A DNA stretch of 64,000 nucleotides, from positions 296,119-360,118 of the forward strand of contig NZ_BBXG01000008.1 of the NCBI RefSeq assembly GCF_001570605.1, given 5' to 3'. Source of the DNA: Herbidospora cretacea. GTDB lineage: Bacteria > Actinomycetota > Actinomycetes > Streptosporangiales > Streptosporangiaceae. The position numbers and the translations under genes are program-made. Shown here piece by piece: positions 50,313 to 57,338 of this stretch (within the stretch, counting starts at the first letter, position 1; each line of letters starts with the position of its first letter). The notes beneath the pieces were generated by a model. That model was not told the DNA's origin, searched no databases, and saw only the letters and a list, made by a program, of their open reading frames with translations.

Positions 50313-52751
50313 GTGAGGATCGTTCCCCGAAGGAGGAGCCGCCAGCTGGCGGTCGGCCTCGCCATCCCACTCGCCCTGGTGCTCAGCCCCCTGCCGAGCC
50401 TCGCCGACCCGGTGCCACCGGTCGGTGCGGTCGCCCCTGACCGGCAGCCCTCCGGCACCCAGGACGGTGTCGCGCTGATTCGCATCGTCGTTCCCGACCA
50501 GGCGGCCGTCGATCGCCTGAACGACATGGGCGTCGACCTCGCCGAGTACAAGAAGCCCACCGACGACGGCATCGAGATCCACGCGGTGCTGAGCCCGGAG
50601 GAGGCCCAGGCGCTCCGCGACCAGGGCTACGACCTGCGCGGCAGCATCAGCGACCAGAGCGACTTCGCCGAGAACACCGCCCAGCGCCGCCAGGCGCTCG
50701 CCCGGATCGCCGCCGCCGAGGCCGCCGACAGCGACAAGCTGACCGTCCTGCGGTCGGAGTGGTTCACCAACACCGGCGGCCAGCGGTTCCTGTCGGTCGA
50801 GGTCAAGTCGAGCGCCGTCGACGCCGAGACCGTGCTCACCGTGACCTGGGACAACGGGCCGGGCACCGAGCCGGGCTCGGGCGGCACCGCCACGATGAGC
50901 CGCTTCACCGACGCCGGTCAGTACATGTACCACCGCTTCAACTCGCCGCTGCCGATCAACACCGCTCCCTCGAAGGTGACGATCACCAGCAACCGCGGCG
51001 GCGCCGCCACGGTCGACGTGAAGCAGTGGCTGGGCCAGCCGCAGAAGTCGCCCAGCCCCCACTACGTGTCGGACTTCATCGACCACTACATGGACCCGAC
51101 GGAGCTGACCAATCGCATCGTCGGCCTCGCCGCCGAGTTCCCCAAGATCTCCGAGATCGTCGACATGCCCAACCTGACCAACGGCTACCGCCGTGCGGCT
51201 CAGGCGCAGTTCGGCGGCACCGGCGCCTCCGCGTTCTATGTGAGCTCGAAGGCCTACGGCTCGGAGGGCGGCAACGGCATCACCACCGCGCTCACCAACC
51301 CGGGTAGCGCGAGCAGCCCGCTGTCGGTCGCGGTGAACGCCAAGGCCATCACCGTCAGCCTCGGCACCGACGCCAACGGCGCGGTGAACAGCACGTCCAA
51401 GCAGGTCGTGGACGCCATCAACGCCAGCGCGCCCGCCGCTGCCCTGGTGCGGGCCAGCCTCTACCGCACCAACACCGGCGCGGCCGTGGCGCCCACCGCC
51501 GCCGCGACGACGCTGACCGACAACCTCCAGGCCCCGGCGAGCATCTCGCGCGACCCGTGGCAGACGAAGGTGCTGCGGATCGGCAAGACCCGCGACGGCT
51601 CCAAGACGGGTGTCTTCCTGTACTGCCAGGAGCACGCCCGCGAGTGGGTGACCTCGATCACCTGCCTGGAGACCGCCGAGCGGCTGCTGCGCAACTACGC
51701 CACCGACCGCGAGACCAAGGACCTCGTCGACGACCTCGACATCTTCATCCTTCCGGTCGCCAACCCCGACGGCGCGCACTACAGCTTCTACGACTACAAC
51801 TCGATGCGCCGCAACATGACCAACCACTGCCCCGAGAACAACGGCGACCCGGCCCGCCGCAACTCGTGGGGTGTGGACCTCAACCGCAACTTCTCCGTCG
51901 GCTCGCTCACCGACGGCTACAGCGGCGCCTCGTCCTCCTGCACCAGCGACACCTACGCCGGCCCGGCGGAGCTGTCGGAGCCGGAGGCCAAGAACGAGGT
52001 CTGGCTGACCAACGAGTTCCCGAACATCAAGTTCGCGATGAACACCCACTCGTACGGCGGCTACTTCATGTGGCCTCCGGGCGCCTACAAGGCGGCCGGC
52101 CGTGAGCTGCTGCCGCGCGTCGACTACGGCACCGAGAACTACTTCTGGGACGCCTCGTCCGAGATCCTCTCGGCCGTCCAGGCCTGGCGCGGCACCGGCA
52201 TCTGGCCCGGCCGCACCGGTCCCGTCCCGGACGTGCTGTACTCGGCCGCCGGCAACAGCGCCGACGAGCACTGGTACAACCGCGGCATCATCGGCTGGGA
52301 CTTCGAGGTCGGCGCCGACCTCTGGAACCCGGTGACCAAGCGCTTCGACCCGGTCGGCTTCCAGCCGCCGTTCGCCGAAGGCCACCAGGAGGCGATGGAG
52401 TTCGCCAACGGCCAGATCGCGATCCTGAAGGTCGCCAGCGAGTTCGCCGACGACAGCAAGCGGCCCACCTCCAGCCTGGTCAAGGTGTCGAGCGGCGAGG
52501 GCACCGCGACCTTCACCTTCTCGGTGAACGAGGCGGCCAACGTCTACTACACCCTCGACGGCAGCAAGCCCACGCTCCAGAGCACCAAGCTGGAGCAGGC
52601 GGGCATGCGTGAGGGCGCGGCGCACATCACCGTCGACAAGGACACCACCGTCAACTGGTTCTCGGTCGACATCGCCGGCAACGTCGAGCGCAACTACGAC
52701 CCGGGCACCGGCACGGGCAACTACAGCAGCAAGACGGTGAAGGTGGGCTGA
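50313..52751 (+). CDS. Secreted M14 zinc carboxypeptidase
   Basis: Exported peptidase of 812 aa. A Sec signal (RRSRQLAVGLAIPLALVLSPLPSLA) and an inhibitory-type propeptide region precede the M14 domain. The zinc motif is H441-x-x-E444 in CQEHAREWVTS; PVANPDGAHYSF, SWGVDLNRNFS and NTHSYGGYF follow, and the catalytic Glu is probably in IIGWDFEVGAD. The C-terminus (VYYTLDGSKPT) is a chitobiase-C-like beta domain, perhaps a wall or chitin anchor. Length exceeds simple carboxypeptidases because of the propeptide and this domain. The start is GTG 50313 after GGAGGAA. Confidence 0.9.
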   Translation: MRIVPRRRSRQLAVGLAIPLALVLSPLPSLADPVPPVGAVAPDRQPSGTQDGVALIRIVVPDQAAVDRLNDMGVDLAEYKKPTDDGIEIHAVLSPEEAQALRDQGYDLRGSISDQSDFAENTAQRRQALARIAAAEAADSDKLTVLRSEWFTNTGGQRFLSVEVKSSAVDAETVLTVTWDNGPGTEPGSGGTATMSRFTDAGQYMYHRFNSPLPINTAPSKVTITSNRGGAATVDVKQWLGQPQKSPSPHYVSDFIDHYMDPTELTNRIVGLAAEFPKISEIVDMPNLTNGYRRAAQAQFGGTGASAFYVSSKAYGSEGGNGITTALTNPGSASSPLSVAVNAKAITVSLGTDANGAVNSTSKQVVDAINASAPAAALVRASLYRTNTGAAVAPTAAATTLTDNLQAPASISRDPWQTKVLRIGKTRDGSKTGVFLYCQEHAREWVTSITCLETAERLLRNYATDRETKDLVDDLDIFILPVANPDGAHYSFYDYNSMRRNMTNHCPENNGDPARRNSWGVDLNRNFSVGSLTDGYSGASSSCTSDTYAGPAELSEPEAKNEVWLTNEFPNIKFAMNTHSYGGYFMWPPGAYKAAGRELLPRVDYGTENYFWDASSEILSAVQAWRGTGIWPGRTGPVPDVLYSAAGNSADEHWYNRGIIGWDFEVGADLWNPVTKRFDPVGFQPPFAEGHQEAMEFANGQIAILKVASEFADDSKRPTSSLVKVSSGEGTATFTFSVNEAANVYYTLDGSKPTLQSTKLEQAGMREGAAHITVDKDTTVNWFSVDIAGNVERNYDPGTGTGNYSSKTVKVG

Positions 52752-52764
52752 CCCGCCTTCATCA

Positions 52765-52795
52765 GGTGGCCGCCGGGCGGTTCCCGGCGGCCACC
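52765..52795 (+). terminator. Terminator hairpin after the carboxypeptidase gene
   Basis: GGTGGCCGCCGGG (52765-52777) pairs perfectly with CCCGGCGGCCACC (52783-52795) over a 5-nt loop, 13 bp after the stop codon, followed by GTCGTTTCC. Confidence 0.8.
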
Positions 52796-52935
52796 GTCGT
52801 TTCCAGATGGATCGCTTTTCGGACCACTTGATGAGAGTTTCCCGACAGGTGGCGTGAAAAGATCAGATCAGGTACGTTCCAGCACGGCAGGCCGCATTAC
52901 GGCCTCCCCCTGCCCTCACCAGAAGCCAAGGATCA

Positions 52936-54540
52936 ATGCTGTCCACTACCAGGCGAGGATTCCTCGCGGGCACCGGCGGAGTCCTCGCCGCCGGGCTGGC
53001 CTCCGCGGGTACCGCCCAGCCGGCGGAGGCACGCGCCCGCGCTCCGCGTAACATCGTCCTGATCCTCGCCGACGACCTGGGCGGATGTGAGACCGGCCCC
53101 TACGGCCAGCGCATCATCGCCACCCCGGTCCTCGACCGCATGGCGGCGCAGGGCGTGCGCTTCGCCAACGCCTTCGCCGGTTCCTCGCTCTGCGCGCCGT
53201 CGCGCTGCTCCCTGCTGACCGGCCTGCACACCGGCCACGGGACCGTCCGCGAGAACCCCGAAGGCGGCCCGCAGCGCGCGCTCAACCACGACGACCTGAC
53301 ATTCGCCGAGGTCGCGCGGCTGGCCGGATACCGCACCGCGCTCATCGGGAAGTGGGGCTTCGGGCCCGAGCAGCCCGACCAGGACTCCCACCCGAACGTG
53401 CGCGGCTACGACGAGTTCTACGGCTACATCACGCACGCGCACGCGCACCAGTACTGGCCGACCTACCTGTGGCACAACCGGGAGATGGTCGCGTTCGACG
53501 GGGCGACGTACTCCCCCGACTTCCTGCGCGACCGCGCGGTGAAGTTCATCAAGGAGTCGGCCAAGGACGGCAAGCCGTTCCTGCTCCACTTCTCCACGAT
53601 CCTGCCCCACTCGCCCAGCGAGATCCCGGGCGACGCGGGCCGCTACGCCGACGAGCCGTGGACCAAGGCCAACCGCCGCCACGCCGCCCAGGTGACCCGG
53701 CTCGACTCCCACGTGGGCGACATCCTCGACGCCCTGCGCCACGCGGGCGTGGCCGACGACACGGTGGTCCTGTTCACCTCCGACAACGGCCCGCACCACG
53801 AGAAGGGCGTCGACCCGAACATCTTCAACTCCAACGGCCCCTACCGGGGCGTCAAGCGTCAGCTGTACGACGGCGGCATCCGCATCCCCATGATCGCGTG
53901 GAACCCCGGTTTCACCCCGAAGGTCGTCGACGACCCGGTCGCGCTCTGGGACGTCCTGCCCACCGTGGCCGACATCGCGGGCGTGCCGAAGCCGGCCGGC
54001 CTCGACGGCCGCTCCATCCGCGGCCTGCTGACCGGCGACGACTACGCGGGCCACGACTTCCTGATCTGGAACCGCCCCAGGAAGATGCAGGCGATCCGCC
54101 GGGGCCACTGGAAGCTGATCCGCTTCGACCCGAACATCGCCGGCGCCGGCCCCGAGGGCCGCATCGAGCTCTACGACCTGCGCGGCGACCGCGGCGAACG
54201 CCACAACGTGGCCCACCGCCACCCGAACCTGGTCGAGGAACTCCTCGAACTCCTCGACGGCTCGATCGGCACCGACCCGCGCATCCCCTACGGCCTGACG
54301 GCCCGCGAGGAGGCCGGCGGCGTGGTGGTCTCCCTCGCCAACGGCTCGACGGGCCCGTGGCGCAAGGTCCGCCTCTACCTCGGCACGGCCGACGACAAGG
54401 GCGTCGGCCAGGAGCTGCTGTCCAAGGGCGAGTCCTTCGTCGCGACCTTCCCGGGCAGGGCCAAGGTCGCCCACGCCCGCTTCACCGTCAACGGCGAAGA
54501 GGTCCACTTCCGCGTCAAGGTCCAGCAGGCTCCCGTATGA
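52936..54540 (+). CDS. Tat-exported sulfatase
   Basis: Secreted type I sulfatase of 534 aa. The N-terminus MLSTTRRGFLAGTGGVLAAG is a twin-arginine signal. The first metal-binding segment is NIVLILADDLGGCE; the sulfatase signature CAPSRCSLLTG (C86-x-P-S-R) provides the cysteine turned into formylglycine; the second metal site is LFTSDNGPHHE. Tat export fits folding and formylglycine formation before transport. The C-terminal 90 residues form an extra beta domain (NGSTGPWRKVRLYLG). The substrate sulfate ester is unknown. The 3' end overlaps the neighbouring gene remnant. Confidence 0.9.
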   Translation: MLSTTRRGFLAGTGGVLAAGLASAGTAQPAEARARAPRNIVLILADDLGGCETGPYGQRIIATPVLDRMAAQGVRFANAFAGSSLCAPSRCSLLTGLHTGHGTVRENPEGGPQRALNHDDLTFAEVARLAGYRTALIGKWGFGPEQPDQDSHPNVRGYDEFYGYITHAHAHQYWPTYLWHNREMVAFDGATYSPDFLRDRAVKFIKESAKDGKPFLLHFSTILPHSPSEIPGDAGRYADEPWTKANRRHAAQVTRLDSHVGDILDALRHAGVADDTVVLFTSDNGPHHEKGVDPNIFNSNGPYRGVKRQLYDGGIRIPMIAWNPGFTPKVVDDPVALWDVLPTVADIAGVPKPAGLDGRSIRGLLTGDDYAGHDFLIWNRPRKMQAIRRGHWKLIRFDPNIAGAGPEGRIELYDLRGDRGERHNVAHRHPNLVEELLELLDGSIGTDPRIPYGLTAREEAGGVVVSLANGSTGPWRKVRLYLGTADDKGVGQELLSKGESFVATFPGRAKVAHARFTVNGEEVHFRVKVQQAPV

Positions 54541-54707
54541 ACGCCAGGTAGCCGTTGCTCCACCCCGTCAGGCCGTCGAAGATCCGCGACGGGGTGGACC
54601 AGCCCGCCGAGCGGGCGAGCGACTCGACGATCTGCCCGTCGAGCGCGTGCGAGAACCTGAGCTGTCCGTCCACCAGCATGACCGTCCCGCAGACGTGCCC
54701 TTCGGGG
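54515..54707 (-). pseudogene. 3' remnant of an unidentified gene cut by the IS element
   Basis: A reading frame with ordinary host codon use (GHVCGTVMLVDGQLRFSHAL; IFDGLTGWSNGYLAFIREP) runs from the transposon right end to a stop at 54515, overlapping the sulfatase end by 26 bp. It has no start of its own outside the element, and no matching 5' half is found on the other side of the transposon. I do not recognise the family. It reads as the tail of a gene truncated by insertion and deletion. Confidence 0.55.
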
Positions 54708-54850
54708 GTGACTCCTCCGCCCCCTGAAGGAGGCGGCTTCTCGCTAAGCCGCTGCGGCTTCACGAAGGGCAAGCCCTGCCCTGAGAATGTTGATCGCCGC
54801 GTTCACATCGGCATGTGCGGCGTGCCCGCAGGCCCTACATCGGAACTCGG
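54708..54850 (-). ncRNA. Probable TnpB guide RNA (omega/reRNA) region
   Basis: TnpB proteins use an RNA made from the 3' end of their own gene and the element right end, with the flanking host sequence as guide. Here that RNA would cover the last codons of tnpB, the hairpin at 54717-54736 and continue into flanking sequence below 54708. The upstream boundary is arbitrary; this is placed by analogy, not by a conserved scaffold I can fold by eye. Confidence 0.35.
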
Positions 54851-55940
54851 CTTGGGTGGCACGGTTCTCTTTCGCGCAGTGCCCGCAACGGGCGCACGTG
54901 CGGGAGGTGTTGGCGGGGTTCACTGCGATCAGCTCTCGACCGGCGCTTTCAGCCTTGTGCGACAGGATCGTCAGGAACACCCCCCAACCCGCGTCGAGGA
55001 TGCTTTTGTTCAGCCCGGATTTCGCGGCTGCCCTGTTGGGCATGAATCCGCCCGCGCCGTCCGGCTTGGGCGCTGCCCGTTTGGTCATGTTGGTGACCTG
55101 GAGCGCTTCATGCGCGATCACGTCGTAGTCGGCCACCAGCATGAGTGCGGACTTGTGCGCGCTGTCGAGGCGTTGACGGCGGACCTTGCCGTGCAGGGCG
55201 GCGACGCGGGCGACCGCCTTACGGCGGCGCTTGGACCCGCGCTTCTTACGGGCGAGGTCCTGCTGAGCGGCTGCCAGCTCCCCGGCGACCGCCGCGAGGT
55301 GTCGCGGGTTGCCGACCTGCTCGCCGTCCGAGGTGGTCAGGAACGACGCCACACCCATGTCCACGCCGACGACCGCACCCGTGGCGGGCAGGATTTCGGC
55401 GGGCACGTCGTCGCACGACAGGATGACGTACCAGCGGGAGCCTTCCCGCTTCACGCTGATCGTCTTCACCCGGCCCCGCACCGGGCGGTGCCGGTGCACT
55501 CGGACATGCCCGACGCCTTGAAGTCGCACATAGGTCGTGGTGGGGTGCTCAGGCTGGGAGTCCCACCGGCAGCCGTCGCCGTCCTTGGGCCACTCGACGG
55601 TGTCGAACCAGTCGCGTCCCTTGAAACGGGGGAACCCCGGCGTGCGCCCGGCTTTGACGCGGTCGAAGAATGCGCGAAACGCCTTGTCCAACCGGCGCAG
55701 CGTGGCCTGCTGGGAGGAGAACGACCACCGCGCGTGATCCGGGTCGCCGGCGCGGATCGCCTTGAGCTGGGCGGACTGGTCGCCGTACCGGATCGACACC
55801 CTGGAGCGACGGTACGCCTCGCGCCGCTCCTCAAGGGCCGCGTTGTACAGGGCGCGGTGGTCGTCCAGGCACGCGGCGAGCGCGGCCTGCTGGTGCGCGG
55901 TCGGACGCATGAGGAACTTGTAAGACCTACGCACGGCCAC
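54744..55940 (-). CDS. tnpB: RNA-guided endonuclease TnpB
   Basis: A 398-aa IS605 TnpB, full length. All three RuvC acidic residues are present: D194 in GAVVGVDMGV, E278 in VIAHEALQV and D378 in HADVNAAINIL. The zinc ribbon has C349/C352 in RTCARCGHC and C368/C371 in FRCRACG. N-terminal RRSYKFLMRPTAHQQAAL is typical. The start is GTG 55940 (or GTG 55934), overlapping the tnpA end by 14 bp. The protein should cut DNA at sites specified by its right-end RNA and so retain the element. Confidence 0.9.
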   Translation of the reverse strand: MAVRRSYKFLMRPTAHQQAALAACLDDHRALYNAALEERREAYRRSRVSIRYGDQSAQLKAIRAGDPDHARWSFSSQQATLRRLDKAFRAFFDRVKAGRTPGFPRFKGRDWFDTVEWPKDGDGCRWDSQPEHPTTTYVRLQGVGHVRVHRHRPVRGRVKTISVKREGSRWYVILSCDDVPAEILPATGAVVGVDMGVASFLTTSDGEQVGNPRHLAAVAGELAAAQQDLARKKRGSKRRRKAVARVAALHGKVRRQRLDSAHKSALMLVADYDVIAHEALQVTNMTKRAAPKPDGAGGFMPNRAAAKSGLNKSILDAGWGVFLTILSHKAESAGRELIAVNPANTSRTCARCGHCAKENRATQAEFRCRACGHAAHADVNAAINILRAGLALREAAAA

Positions 55941-56349
55941 CGCCCTTGGCGGGCCGCTCGTACTGCGTCTCGATGTACCGCCGCACCGTCTCGGCGGACG
56001 CAGCGCCGACGGTGGCCACGAAGTAGGACCGTGACCACAGCGTGGGCAACTGGGAACGCAGGTGCGCGAACTCGGCGCGCAGGTGGTGGGAGGTGAACCC
56101 CTTGAACTGGTTGGCCACATACGACGGCGAGTTCTTCGGATGCGGCTTGACGAACAGGTGCACCTGGTCGGGCATCACCTCAAGCGCCACGATCTCCCAG
56201 CCGTGCTCGTCGGCCTTGGCGCGGATCAGCTCCTCCAGGCGGTCTTTCACCCGACCGCCCAGAACGGGGCGGCGGTACTTCGGGCACCACACGACCTGGT
56301 ACCCGAGGTCGTACGCCGCACCGGGGGAGGTGCGCACCTGACGAGTCAC
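55927..56349 (-). CDS. tnpA: IS200/IS605-family transposase TnpA (altered HUH motif)
   Basis: A 140-aa Y1 single-strand transposase. The family core is clear (YQVVWCPKYRRPVLGGRV; QFKGFTSHHLRAEFAHLRSQ; LWSRSYFVATVGAASAETVRRYIETQ) with the nucleophile Tyr125. The metal-binding HUH motif, normally MPDHVHL, reads MPDQVHL here, so the first His is Gln62 (codon CAG rather than CAC); this may abolish activity. The start is GTG 56349, with TATAGT (56356-56361) 6 nt upstream. Confidence 0.85.
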   Translation of the reverse strand: MTRQVRTSPGAAYDLGYQVVWCPKYRRPVLGGRVKDRLEELIRAKADEHGWEIVALEVMPDQVHLFVKPHPKNSPSYVANQFKGFTSHHLRAEFAHLRSQLPTLWSRSYFVATVGAASAETVRRYIETQYERPAKGGGRA

Positions 56350-56462
56350 ACGATCACTATAAAAGTGTCATGTATCTAACGCGCGTGATGAACGGAGATC
56401 TCTGATGCCCGAATCTGACGGGTCACTGCACGCTCGGGCCTTGGCGGCCCTCCCGCTCCCGA

Positions 56463-56500
56463 TTCCTCCCACGGCTGAAGCCGCCGGTCCCCTCGGGAGG
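56463..56500. repeat. IS-end-like hairpin upstream of the cupin gene
   Basis: CGGC-TGAA-GCCG (56472-56483) lies inside the longer inverted repeat CCTCCC (56465-56470) / GGGAGG (56495-56500). On the minus strand, the hairpin with its TTCA loop followed by GGGAGGAATC resembles the element's own right end (TTCA-loop hairpin then GGAGGAGTC). It could be the true left end or a relic of a second insertion; the distal GGGAGG also serves as ribosome site for the cupin gene. Confidence 0.35.
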
Positions 56501-56505
56501 CAGTG

Positions 56506-56835
56506 ATGGAGATCATCGAAGGCGCCGGCGTGTGGGCGGGCGCGAGCAACGACTGGGTCGAGCACCTGCGCACGCCCGACCTGTCGGTGGGGACCTACTG
56601 CATCCCGGCGGGCGGCGTCGACGACCAGAGCCCCCACACCGAGGACGAGATCTACGTCGTGACCTCGGGCCGGGCCCGCGTGGTCGCGTCGAGCGGCGAG
56701 GCGGCGGTCGGGCCGGGGGCGGTCGTCTTCGTCCCGGCGGGCGAGGACCACCGCTTCGTCGACGTGACGGAGGACCTGACCCTCCTGGTGGTCTTCGGCC
56801 CGGCCTACGGATCACGCGGCCCCTCGGGCCAGTGA
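56506..56835 (+). CDS. Cupin-domain protein
   Basis: A 109-aa single-domain cupin. Motif 1 is seen as GGVDDQSPHTEDEIYVVTSGRARV and motif 2 as GPGAVVFVPAGEDHRFVDV; metal ligands would be His and Glu of motif 1 and His of PAGEDHRF. Function ranges from dioxygenase to sugar epimerase or storage; none can be chosen. ATG 56506 is used because GGGAGG lies 5 nt upstream. The stop overlaps the GTG of the broken phosphotransferase gene by 4 bp, so they once formed an operon. Confidence 0.82.
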   Translation: MEIIEGAGVWAGASNDWVEHLRTPDLSVGTYCIPAGGVDDQSPHTEDEIYVVTSGRARVVASSGEAAVGPGAVVFVPAGEDHRFVDVTEDLTLLVVFGPAYGSRGPSGQ

Positions 56836-57247
56836 CCCGGCCGCCCATCGCCGGGCCGCCCGTCGACCCTGTCGACCTGCCGCCCGCCGTGCTGCCCCTG
56901 GCCGCGGGCGATCCCGTCACACCGGTCTGGCGCAACCAGCTCGGCGGCATCTGGACGTGGCCACCGCCCGTGCCCTGCTCGGCGGACCGCCGGAGGTCGA
57001 CCGGCCGGTCGTCTGCCACGGGGACGCGTGCGTGCCGAACACGCTGATCGACGCCGGAGGCTCCTTCGCCGGGCACGTCGACCTGGGTTCGCTCGGCGTG
57101 GCCGACCGCTGGGCCGATCTCGCCGTGGCGGCCTGGAGCATGGAATGGAACTTCGGCCCCGGTTACGACGGGCTGGTCTACGAGGGGTACGGCGTGACCC
57201 CCGACCCCGTGCGCATCGCCTACCGGCTGCTCTGGGACCTTTCCTAG
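56832..57247 (+). pseudogene. Internally deleted aminoglycoside phosphotransferase (APH(3')-like)
   Basis: The N-terminal about 40 codons (GTG 56832; DPVTPVWRNQLGG) and the C-terminal about 95 codons (VVCHGDACVPNTLIDAGG; HVDLGSLGVADRWADLAVAAW) of an APH-family kinase are both recognisable, but in different reading frames, joined near 56945-56960. About 100 residues of the N-lobe and hinge, including the ATP-binding part, are missing. The catalytic HGDxxxxN and the metal-binding D of VDLG survive in the tail. An internal deletion with frameshift has inactivated the gene. The GTG overlaps the cupin stop. Confidence 0.8.
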
Positions 57248-57252
57248 ATCCA

Positions 57253-57298
57253 TTAGGAAACTTTACTATTGACAACCCATGTGACAGGGGTGTTACAT
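57253..57298 (+). promoter_or_regulatory. Promoter and operator of the GH16 gene
   Basis: TTGACA (57269-57274), an 18-bp spacer and TTACAT (57293-57298) form a good housekeeping promoter. Immediately upstream is an imperfect palindrome TTAGGAAA-C-TTTACTAT (57253-57269, two mismatches) of the kind often found before secreted glycosidase genes in actinomycetes; the regulator is not identified. Confidence 0.6.
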
Positions 57299-57338
57299 CC
57301 TCTTAATTTAAGCCGTGAAGCACGACCGGAGGACCCTC

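Larger units (their letters stand above)
54708..56361 (-). mobile_element. IS200/IS605-family element (tnpA + tnpB)
   Basis: A minus-strand element encoding a TnpA and TnpB that overlap slightly. The right end is fairly clear: a subterminal hairpin CCGCCCCC-TGAA-GGAGGCGG (54717-54736) followed, on the minus strand, by GGAGGAGTCAC ending near 54708, as in other family members. The left end is not resolved; it lies upstream of the tnpA promoter, at or beyond 56361. There are no terminal inverted repeats or target duplication, as expected for this class. Confidence 0.75.
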
